DNA of 64,000 nucleotides from Favolaschia claudopus (taxonomy: Eukaryota; Basidiomycota; Agaricomycetes; Agaricales; Mycenaceae). How positions within the stretch are numbered: the first letter of the stretch is position 1; the number at the start of each line of letters is the position of its first letter. The position numbers and the translations under genes were made by a program. Shown here one piece after another: positions 22,019-32,354 of the stretch. The DNA is taken from positions 1 through 64,000 of the forward strand of contig JAWWNJ010000097.1 in the NCBI GenBank assembly GCA_037176885.1. Reading direction: 5' to 3'. The notes beneath the pieces are model-generated. The model saw nothing but the letters and a program-made list of their open reading frames with translations, was not told where the DNA came from and did not search any database.

Positions 22019-22510
22019 TAGCGAATGGCGAGTGTGATGATACAGACACGGACTGCATGTGGCTTGCTGTTACGGTTGTTGTATAATTTTCAATGCATTG
22101 GCAAACACGCACCGTTTGGTATATTTGATCTCAGAAATTTCGAGTTCAGCCGTAAAAGGGGTCGTAGGTCCTGTCGGCCCTCGGGTTAAACTCGGGACCC
22201 GTCTTGGCTTTTGAGAGAAAATGCAGCTGCTGAGAGAGAAAACATTATAAATTTATAATGTAGTATCCGACACCGACTCGGTGCCCAACGTTTAACCCGC
22301 CTGGGTGATTTTGAAACACTGCGGCTCCAGGTCGGCGGATTCATCCTTGCGCGCCGGAAGTATGAGGAAGTATGCATGTTCTACGGACGTGGTCGGGTGT
22401 GGGTGGGCGGGAGCAAAGGCTGCAAAGCATGTCCGGGTTTCGGGTAATGCAATAACCGGAGATCTCCTTGACGACACAAACTCTTTGAGTCTTTCCACTT
22501 GCTTTCCACC
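22019..22510. other. Intergenic gap
   Basis: No gene or structured repeat was seen. It presumably holds the promoter of the second F-box gene. Confidence 0.45.
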
Positions 22511-24101
22511 ATGCACAAGTGCCTCCTCGTCCCTGAACTCTTGAGGACTATCCTCGCGCATGCCACTACAGTCGAAAAGGAGACTCCTGGACCGCTTCCA
22601 CCGCCGGCGGCATATTGGCCGGCGAATCCACCCCGTCGAGAGACAAAGTCTGCGAACCCCGTCGCGATAGCTCTCACTTGCCGCACCTTTCTCGAGCCAG
22701 CCCTAGACATAATATGGCACGGAATCCCGTGTGTGGATGTCCTTGAGGCGTGTTTGCCGCCACCTGCAGCTCAGGATTCAGTGTGTCACTTCTTCGTCTG
22801 TCCCGAGTCCCTGACTCACATTTTTCCAGTCGTCTTGGGAGAGACTTCACTATTATGCGGATCGAGTCCGTGAATTCGGGCTCGTCAACATCAAATACAC
22901 GTATCTCGCACAGCGCAATAACTCGTCGATTTTGAACCGACTTGTGGAATCCAAAATTCAGCTCTTCCCCAATCTCATCACGCTCTGCGTCCAAGACAAA
23001 CAAATCCTCTCCGTTTTGGATTTTTTCGTCGCAGGAAAGCTGAAAACCATTCGTTTGTCGTCCATATACGAGTATCTCGACCGTCAATCGCCACCTTTAG
23101 CTCGTATCGAGACCCTTAACTGCCCGTCCTTGCGGTTTTTCAGCATTTCGAGCTGTAATTTCTCCGCAGACGAAATTCTCTCGCTTTCCAAGATGATTCG
23201 ACATTTCACGGGTGTGCTGCATGTGCATCTGGACGGCAGGAAAGAGTTTCCCTGGTCGAGTGATTTGATCGCGCATCTATCGACTATCCCTTCCCTCCAG
23301 TCAATCTCCGTGGCGCATGCTACTCCGGATCCGAGCACCCTACGCGCCGGATTTTCTGCACTCCAATCATTCTCCTTCGTATTCCCCGATACTAGCACCT
23401 TCTTTCGCCGTCTCGACTCCATCGAGTCTACCGAGCTGTCGAAGATCAGCGCACACATCCACGGTGTGGCGCCGAGTGAGGACAGAGCCCCAATCCAGCT
23501 CGCGCTTCTCAAGATTCGCGACCGCCTGCAGGCCGCTCCTGCAGCCGAAGTGGACCTCCAAGAAAACGGTATCGGAATTCACTCCCAGCCAAACGCCCTC
23601 GACACCCCCATCATCTCCCTCGAGCCGCTCCTCGATCTACGCAATCTTACCAGCCTAACCCTTCGTCTCCACCGCCTCATGGAGGTCGACGACGCGCTTC
23701 TCCAAACCATGGCGCTCGCCTGGCCCCGGCTGCGCAAGCTCTCCCTATCAAACTGCTGCGCCGGACCCAACGACGCGAAAATCACCCTCGCCGGCCTCCT
23801 CCCGCTCGCCTCGCACTGCAACGAGCTGGAACACTGCTCCCTCATCATCGACGCCGACACCGTGCCCGAAAATTACCTCGAGCGGCCTGCGCGGCGCTGC
23901 CGCAATCCCGTGAGGTATCTCGACTTCGGTGGCTCGAGGGTGAAGAACCCGTATTTCGTGGCGGCGTACTTGTCGGATTTGTTCCCGCAATTGAAGATCG
24001 TTTCGGGGTACCATGACAATGGCGGGTGGAGACTTGTGGGGCAGTTGATCAAGATGTTTTGTGCGGTGAGGAGACAGGAGAGGATTGATGCGGGAAATTG
24101 A
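22511..24101 (+). CDS. F-box/LRR-like protein, copy 2 (513 aa)
   Basis: Exons 22511-22780 and 22830-24101 (GTGTGT donor, TTCCAG acceptor). It starts MHKCLLVPELLRTILAHATT, with the F-box hallmark LALTCRTFLEPALDIIWHGI. After the intron comes SSWERLHYYADRVREFG, the conserved junction of the family. LRR-like stretches such as LEPLLDLRNLTSLTLRLHRL follow, ending FCAVRRQERIDAGN. Together with the 71-aa gene it repeats the two-gene unit at 19.2-21.35 kb. Likely an SCF adaptor; substrate unknown. Confidence 0.87.
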
Positions 24102-24295
24102 GCGGTTTGAAAAGGGTGTGGCGAGGGCGTTGGGCGCGAGCTCACGAGGAAGAAATCTAATTACTATTTTTTGACGACTTGCATGATCTTCGAAACGGAC
24201 AGGATTTTTCCGTCGAATGTCATTGTCACATGTATATGTCACATTTTTGATGCCGGCTTTCTCCGATCGTTCTCTGTCTTGGACCACGACCTACA

Positions 24296-25885
24296 ATGCA
24301 CCGGTGTCTCCTGATTCCCGAGCTATTGAGGCTCATCCTCGAAAACGCTACAGAACCCGAAGAGGGCTACCCAGGTCCACTGCTCCCACTTGATCGTCCT
24401 CTGCCGCCCAGGGCGTTCGCGCTTTGGCGGCCAGCTACGAAACCGCTTTCACTAGCTCTTACTTGTCGTGCTTTTCTCGAACCGGCCCTGGACATCATAT
24501 GGCACGGGATCCCGTGTGTCGATGTATTCGAGGGCTGCTTGACTTCTCTTGATTCGCCGGTTCGTTCCCCTTATGTACCTTGCTGAGTATGTTCCCGCTC
24601 TAATTCGAAATTTTATAGCCGAATTGGGAGAGATTTCGCTATTACGCGAGACGCGTCCGCGAATTCGGAGTTCGTGGCGGCGCTAATCATTCTGTGGACT
24701 GCCCCAATCCGCTTATCCTCTCCATCCTCATAAATGAAGACTCCACCGGTCCCATCCTGCCCAATGTTTCTATGCTCATCGTCCAATGCAGAGAAATCCT
24801 AGCCGCTATACATCGATTCGTCACTCCCAAACTCCGAGAAATGCATTTATACGAGACTAAATCGTCATCTTTCCGCGGTGCCTGCACCGCTTCGTCTTCC
24901 GTGCCTCAATTGTCCATCCCTCCAGGTTATCAGTATCACCGATTGCATATTTTCGGCCGAGGAAATAATTTCTTTATCCAACGCAATGCAAGGATTCACG
25001 GGGCTTCTCCAGGCGCATCTACAGCCAAAAAACGATCTCCATTGGCCGAGCGAACTCATACGCCATTTCTCAACCCATCTCCCACTGCAGTCCATCTCCA
25101 TGCCCCTCGGGTTGACGCCTCCTGCTCCGTCGCGTGGATTCCCCTTTTTGCGCTCATTTTACTTCGACTTTCCGGACACCGACAGTTTCTTGCGTCAGCT
25201 GGACTGTATAACGTCCACCGATCTTTCAAAACTCAGCGCGGATATAAAGAGCTACGTGATAGGACAATCCCCCATGCAGCTAGTCCTCTCGACCGCGCGT
25301 GATAGGTTGATCTCAGCGCTGTCCGCCGAGGTAGACTTCCACGAGCTCCCGAGCAGGACTTGGACGGGTGGACCTGATGATGAGCGCATCACATCACTGG
25401 AACCACTTTTCGATCTGCATAATCTGACAAGTCTGAGGCTGCGCATCAACCGACTTGTCGATATCGACGATGCTATGATCCAGACCATGGCTCATGCTTG
25501 GCCAAAACTTCGCGAACTGTCACTGAACCATTATTTTCGCGGCGCATCGTCGTGTCCAACATTACAGGGATTACTGCCACTCGCTATTCATTGCCGAGAA
25601 CTCGAATCCTGCTCCCTTGCCGTCAACGTGGACGCAATTTCGCTAGATTATAATTACTTCAAGGATCGTGCACGGCGGTGTGTCAACGCCGTCCAACAGT
25701 TGGAATTTTTCGGAGTTACTGGACCGGTTCGAGATCCTCATATTGTGGCGGCGTTTTTGTCGGACGTGTTCCCGAAATTACGCACTGTCCGCGGCTCCGA
25801 GCTCGGTCGGGGGTGGGGAACGGCGCGGGAGACGATGGAGATGGTTCATGCGGTGAGGCGGCAGGAGAGGATGCCTTTGAATTGA
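24296..25885 (+). pseudogene. F-box/LRR-like protein, copy 3, single-base frameshift
   Basis: The first exon (24296-24559) starts MHRCLLIPELLRLILENATE and is the closest match to copy 2. A GTTCGT...TTATAG intron leads to PNWERFRYYARRVREFGVRG at 24619. The frame continues to about 24,877, where CGCGG seems to carry one extra G; the downstream part (PCLNCPSLQVISITDCIFSA to the stop at 25885) is open in the next frame and aligns with copy 2 to the end (HAVRRQERMPLN). Only one base must be explained, so this is a young pseudogene or a sequencing error. It lacks its own 71-aa partner gene. Confidence 0.75.
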
Positions 25886-26532
25886 TACTTTGTGTGGTTA
25901 GAGAGTTTGGCGATGACCTTGGTGTTTCGGCAGAATTCTCAGGTAGATGGGATACAATAAGCATACTATCTAGTCTTCGAACTGCGGCTAGATACACATC
26001 CCGCAGTCATATACAGGATATCCCAGTCAATATGGCTGCCATCTTACCAATCGTAAAAAAGAGCTTGCTTTCTGATATTATCTTTGAATTTGGTGAATCG
26101 CTCAGAAGCTCAATGATGCTAAGCAGCGGTAAGTTCTAACGAGGGACGTCTTACTATATAGAATTGTGGCCGAAATCCTTCGAGGAGTCTTTCAGGGCGC
26201 TCAAGTACTACTTATGCCAGGGATTGAATAGCAACTCAGAAGGTGTCTCGATCTATAGCGCACTTTTCGGCACACATTCCTAAGAGTGTAGCTTATTGAA
26301 TCTATAGGCATGCAGCGTAGATACAGAACACGGGAGAATTTCTCTTGCTCAGTACGAATTGAGGGCTTGATTATTGCTTGATTAAGTACATCGTGACTTT
26401 TGCGTGACCGCGACGTTCGGATCAATCCCAGTAATTGCCGAATTATCTTGCTTTCTTTCGCCCATCGTCTACCCATCGTCTGCATCGTCGAGCCGTCGAC
26501 GCGGCCATCTTTTCAGTCTGAATCGCTTAAGA
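25886..26532. other. Intergenic gap
   Basis: No gene, RNA or clear repeat was recognised between the third F-box copy and the first MYND gene. Confidence 0.5.
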
Positions 26533-28616
26533 ATGCATCCAGCACTCCACCTGGATGCCTTGAAGCGGCTTGTACCTTCTATAAGGGTGAGCGCTATCGT
26601 TTAGCTCAGGCCAGTATTAAGTAAGACTGAAGTTCTCTAATCATTAATGTTGCCAGCGTTATGCAACACTTGCGTGCAAAGAAGGCGCCTCGGTCGAGAC
26701 CGTGAAACGCGTGCGAGACTTGCTAGTGGAACGCTCTGATCTTCCGACGTCTCAGACCAACGCTTTTCTTCCGGTTTTCTTTCACCATCTCGATCCCAGG
26801 CTGATTCCGCCTGTCGAAGCGCTCGAGGCCCGCGATTCCCTTGCTTCCGACGCTATATCTCGTGCTCTTTTCTCATTGAATGGACTCCCATACCTCTTCG
26901 ATCTGCCGCTCGATGTTGGTCCATTTCTATGGCCGAGCCTCTGGTCTTGGATTCGATTCCTTATGTCCTACTGGGACTACCTGCCACAGCCACCCGCAAA
27001 ATCTGCGGTCGGAGCCAGTTTCATCACAACTCTAGGTCCATTTCAGGACCATGAAGAAACTTGGAAACTTATCTCGAACACCCCTGGATTCCGCAACGTC
27101 ATTGGACAAATCTGGAAGCTTCTCCCAACCGTAGACAAGTCGCATCGCGAAGCCGTGTTCGGCGTTTTCAGCGACTTGATAGCCGACCTGAATGTTCGCG
27201 AACCCGCGAATCTCGACGAGTTCATTGCAGGCGCTGGTGGGTCACCGGACGACCTCGCAAAAGTCATCATTCAGTATATGCACTTGTTGACAGAAGGGAT
27301 TTCAACCGTCATGCCCGACTCCCGTGCTGTCGACATTTCTTTTCTGATTACATTCATCCAGGAAGCCGACAATTATCCCGGAGATGACGATGCCTGGCTA
27401 CGGGAAGAATTTAGTCCGCTCTGTGTTCGTATCGTTTTAAACAACGGGCTCGAGGCGCTCCTCGCAACTATACACGCACTTATGAAAACCCCCGACGCAC
27501 AGACTGGAACAGCCCTCGTACCTTGCATGTCCCTTGCAACTCGTTTCATCATTAGCCCTTTTGCATTCAGATCCCTAGTACACAGTTTGCAGGCTGGGCT
27601 GCTACGGATTATTGTGGAATGCGCAACCATAGGATGTGTTCGGCAGCTGAATAGCAGGCTGAGGTACATTATTGTCGCCGGCATTCCGATGGGACTGGTT
27701 TTTCATGATGTCGTCGTTGCGCTGGAGGCTGCCTTGAAGGATATCGACAAGCTCACTTCAACGGTGGCATTCCGAAAATCTCCATTGTTTCAGGACTGGA
27801 AAAGTTTCATGAAACTCGCCAGGCATTACGTCGCCGTTCTTGACCTCGAAGAATTCAGAGAGCCTGAGCGAGTTTGCAATAATTTGACGGTGCGTCAATA
27901 TAGCAGTGGTATTTCGTCTTTCTCCTTCTCAAAGCATTACAGTGCGGTATCACCGACAAGAAGTCGAAGTTTAGACGATGCTCAGGATGTAGATCGTCGT
28001 ATTACTGTTCGTCTGAATGCCAGAAAACAGACTGGAAGACCAGTGGACATCGAACTGCGTGTCAGTCCTACGGGACTCTCCTCTTGCGTGAGTTCTTTTC
28101 ATATGTGATTCCAACTTCAATTGATTCCACACAGACGAAAGCTTTTCTAACATGGCTCTGAGTAACACAGAGCGCGACTTCCTTCGAGCATTGATACACC
28201 ACCATTACGCAACCAACATCGATTTCATCTGCGCACAGCAAATCAAATTCATAGCCTCTAATCCAAACGACGTATTCTTGACATACTTTGACCACCGCTC
28301 CTCGCCGTTGAAGATTGAAGTTCAGTCTGCTACGAATTCAACACTCGCTACACAGCTCCGCAAAGCAAGCCAAGCTGAATTCGGCGCGTTGCTGCAGAGG
28401 GTAGGGGCGAGCGAGGGGAGGATGCAGCTTCATGTCGTTCGGATTGCACGCGGAGCGAAATATCGCCATTTCATTATCCCGCATCACACGGCCGACTCGG
28501 AGCTCTTTGATGAAATGGGGAAGATCTCGGTGGATAACATCTACAATGCGAACGGAGACCCGACTGAGGCTTTCGCGCTGATTACAGATGCGGCGCTGGA
28601 AGCTGTTCATTCCTAG
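26533..28616 (+). CDS. MYND-finger protein 1 (637 aa)
   Basis: Exons 26533-26586, 26657-27889, 27943-28087 and 28135-28616 join in frame. The short first exon encodes MHPALHLDALKRLVPSIR. A long helical region follows (HHLDPRLIPPVEALEARDSL, LGPFQDHEETWKLISNTPGF). The MYND zinc finger lies near residues 428-475: CGITDKKSKFRRC, SGCRSSYYCSSEC, then W and H-x3-C. A C-terminal domain starts ERDFLRALIHHHY and is typical of the expanded agaric MYND family. MYND fingers mediate protein-protein contacts; the biological role is unknown. It converges on a paralogue with identical intron positions. Confidence 0.88.
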
Positions 28617-28758
28617 TGCAAGCCTCCATCTTGTTCGTCCACGAGGCATTAAATTGATATGTCGTCCAGTCGATACGGAACGCAACATTTATAATAAAAA
28701 AACTCACGAAGAAAACAACGAGTTCGCATTGAGTATGGTTGATCAATAGATACAAAAG

Positions 28759-31730
28759 CTAAACATGAATACCCTTGAGCGCTACCTCGATGAGAGACTG
28801 GAACCTTTCGGTTGGCTGCCCATCGGCATTGTAAATCTTATCCACCGTGCTCGACAATGCACAAACTTCGTCCCATACCATCGTATGGGCGATATACTGT
28901 GCAAAAATTCACTACAGTTTACAGGGTTTTTGTAAACAACTTACATCTTGGGCAGCAACTTTATTTGCATGCATCTCCAGGTTGGTTGCATCTGCTAGCT
29001 TGGTTGCATCTTACTTACATCTCCAAGTTTGGTTGCATCTCACCGAAGGCTTGGCATTGCGGAGGTAAAATGATCGGCCATCAGAGTTTGATCGCTGCGT
29101 TCGGCTAGTCGAACAGTAATTTCGGGGTGAGCTTTGATAAACTATGGAACAGCCCGCAAATGTTCAGGCAAGCACAGATCTCCATTTACCAATTTGGGAA
29201 ATAAATTTTAAGGGAATCTGTAGAGGAAAGACGGCGCCAATCCCTCTGCACAAAGATGAACATGCAGTCTCCGACTCTGAGAATCAAAGAAAATGGAGTA
29301 TATACAAGAAAATGTGCTTCGTTTTCTGAGAGGAGAAATTTCAAAAATTTCCTTCACTTTCCTCCAGTCTACTGCTAGGCTCGGGCATCGTACCAAAACA
29401 AACCGCTCGATTACTCTCGATCTTCCACATTTGCCGAGCCTGCCAGTGATGCCGTCGATATCGGCACGACCGCGATCATCAGCGAAACTTGGAGATCAGC
29501 AAGAGGTCAGTAATTCCACGGATAATTTACCAAAAAGATGACGATTTGGTAGCTGATAATATGTCCAGCAAGATGTATCCACCAATGAGGTTGTAACCAA
29601 CCTCGCAACATAGTTGTAAGTTGCAGCCATAAGCTTGTAAGTTGCATGAAAAAGTTGTAAGTAGCAGTAAGTTGCGAGCAAAAACCCTGTTTTCAATCAA
29701 GTTGTAATCACTCATAATTTTTGCACAGTATATGTGCCATACCATCGTGTCACAACGCAGCGGAATGACGAAACTGACGAAATTACTCCCATCCACAACC
29801 CGCACGACATGGAGCTGCATTGCCCCTCCGCTCCTTTGCGCCCGTCTCAACAAGTCGTCATATTCATCTCTGCTTGATTCCCGTAGTTCGGTAGCCAGGG
29901 TGGAAGCCGTAGCAGAGTGAATGTTGATCCAGACTGCGCTCGACTCACGGCAAGTGTAGTCAAAGACCGTGAGGAGTGCTGAGCAGGCTGGATTCGCCGC
30001 AATGAACTCAATTTGTTCAGCGTATATCTTTCTGACATGGATTGTGTAATCGTGATGGAGCATTGCGCGGAGGTAGTCTCGCTCTCGTCTGGTGAAAGTT
30101 GTCTTCGCCGGACCCTCGTCTATAGACTTGAGAGATATAATTGAACGTGAACGATTGTGAAACTTACGTAGAGTCAAAGTTCCATATGAGCGACACGCCG
30201 TTCGATGGCGACCTATGCTCCAGTCGGCGCTCTGGCATTCCGGAGAGCAGTAATATGATGACCTGCATCCAGAGCATCTTTTGAATGATGTTTTGAGATC
30301 GACGGAAGCGCACTTAGTACAAATTCATCGCGTTAGCAGACGAACAATAAAACGAGTGAAAAGACTCGCCTCGATATTGTTGCACGCTCTCTGGGGGTTT
30401 TCCATGGTCCAGGTATGCAGGACGGCGATAAGTTGTTCAGCGACTTTTCGATAGTTCTCCCAGTCGCTGAACAATGGACAGTGTCGAAAGGTTTCTGCCG
30501 AAGCGATGTTGTTCAAGACCGGAGGCAGGAAATGCTCCAAGGCGATGATATTGCCGTGAAACACCATGTAGGGGAGAGTCAGCCGAAGAAGAAGGCGGAG
30601 CTGCTGCAAAATAATTTGAGAGTATCGAAGAGTCGCCCCGAGAACAATGACTTCAAGCAGTCCCCCGCTCACGGCGTGAGATAGAAACAGGACTCCGATG
30701 GGAGCGACAAGAATTCGCGTAAGGGTCAATAAGCACGCTGCGACGCCGAATGCCTCGTCAGTGCCACTGGAATGGTCCGATTGGATGAGTGTTTGCATGA
30801 CAGTGAGCAGAGTAACGAGCCCGTCCTGCCTCAGAAACGCTTTGAATAGGGGGCTGAACGGGAGAAGAAACCATGCGCTATCGTCGTCACCAGGATGCTG
30901 ATCCACTTCCTGAATGAAGAACATGAGGCACGCCATGTCGGCCGTGTGCGAGCCAGAGACTTTGCCGGGCGAAGGCCTTTCCGCCACCAACTTCATGTGC
31001 TCAATGACCACTTGAGCCAAATCGGTGACCGTGCCCCCAGCGCCGTCGATGAGTTCTTCGATGGTGGCCGCTTCGCGAGCTCTCAAGCCTTTGAGAAAGT
31101 TGCCGATATCTCTGCCTATAAACTCGCGCTGGGGTTCTTCCACGCTGGGAAGAATTTTCCAGATTTCTGCGAGGAATGCGCGGAACCCAGGGGTTCTAGA
31201 AATGAGCGCCCATGTTTCTTCGTGAGCGCGGAATTGGCCAACAAGAACAATGAAGTAGGTTTCAAAATGGGGCTGGGAAGGCGGCTCTGGTAGGAATTCG
31301 CGGTAAGTCGCGATGAAATGACTCCAAGCCCAGACGCGGGGCCACAGATCGATTCCCGCAGATTGGGGTATGGAATGTAGAAACCGGGTGGTATCGAGAC
31401 AAATTGTAGCACGTAGTATGGCGTCGGATGTAACAGGGTCGAGGGCTTCGAGTTGTTCTGGCGATGGGATCGGCTGAGGACTGAGATTATGAAAGAGCAC
31501 TGGGAGAAGACCATTTCGCTGCGACGGAGAGAGATCCTGCGCGTGATTTACGAAGGCATCTCGCACGCGTGCAACATTCTCAATAGTACAACCGGCTTTG
31601 CATGCCAATACCGCAAGGCGCTGGGGATTCTTTCCTTGAAAATCTGTTACGTCATGCACGAGGAAATATAACCTACCCGGATGGATATAGGGAGAGCCTT
31701 CAAACTATCTGTGTGTAGGGCAGGATGCAT
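28759..31730 (-). pseudogene. MYND-finger protein 2, last exon split by an inserted element
   Basis: Exons 31730-31677 (54 nt), 31620-30370, 30312-30168 (145 nt) and a last exon from 30119 match MYND 1 in length and phase. The product starts MHPALHTDSLKALPISIR and has the MYND finger (RCSGCRSSYYCSPECQSADW) and the ERDYLRAMLHHDY domain. The last exon runs to 29741 and is then interrupted by an 856-bp element. The remaining coding sequence resumes at 28884 and ends at a TAG at 28761-28759, aligning with the MYND 1 tail (DKIYNADGQPTE against DNIYNANGDPTE). As it stands the frame runs into the element and stops at 29527. Intron 2 uses a GC donor (GAG|GCGAGT). Confidence 0.85.
28885..29740. mobile_element. 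856-bp non-autonomous TIR element inside MYND 2
   Basis: The ends carry inverted repeats sharing ATATACTGTGCAAAAATT (18 bp identical), with weaker similarity outside (ATGGGCG against ATGGCAC) and inside (ACAGGGTTTTTG, then CAACTTAC). The 8-bp sequence ACCATCGT flanks both sides (28877-28884 and 29741-29748); the identical flank can be read as up to 12 bp. Short CAACTTACA/TTGCATCT words repeat near both ends. No transposase is encoded. An 8-bp duplication would fit the hAT superfamily, but the boundary is ambiguous. Confidence 0.85.
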
Positions 31731-31846
31731 ATCAACCAAGCCCGCAGATTCGCGGAGGAGCAATAGAGGGCCAGGAGCAAAACGAGGGCGATCGGGCAGC
31801 CATCATTCTGTCACACATTTGTCACACCTCTCGACTACTGAAAATT

Positions 31847-32271
31847 CACACCGCAAGACCGCGAATAACAAGGGACTTATAGTATCATTTTTATTGCAAA
31901 TAATAAGGTACAAAATAAGTTCCTAATTAGGTAGTTTGTTATCACAAAAAACAAGCCGCTTGAAAGCTGGCCTGATATATCTGAAAATAAAGTCAAAAAC
32001 AGGCTCCATCTTTTTTGGGATAAAAAGGTTGTCAAAAAGCGGCTTATTTCGGTGGAAATTTTTACGGCTATCACGGCGCCGATTTCGGCCATGTTAGTAC
32101 ACATAATAATGAGCTCATTTTGAGGCTTGATCCTGATGCCGTGATATTGCCGATATCAGGGCCCGAAACAGGTGCCTTGTTTTGTGCCTTGATATTTGAA
32201 ATAAAAGGCTCCATGTTAGCCATCGGCGGATCGTCCGCCGATGGTCGTCGGCTCATCCGCCGCTCATCGTC
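31847..32271 (-). repeat. Left terminal inverted repeat of the 16.7-kb element (425 bp)
   Basis: The reverse complement matches the right end, with only a few substitutions and one 22-bp stretch (after GGCATC) missing here. The inner end holds a palindrome built on CCATCGGC...GCCGATGG. Confidence 0.88.
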
Positions 32272-32354
32272 AAAGAGGGAAAAGAAAACACATTGACGGT
32301 AAGTATGGTATGTACAATTGTCTATATAGCAACTACGACAACTATGTAAGATCA

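Noticed and set aside
29144..29329. 61-aa open frame inside the small inverted-repeat element
   Set aside because: No transposase motif and no splice context; the element looks non-autonomous.
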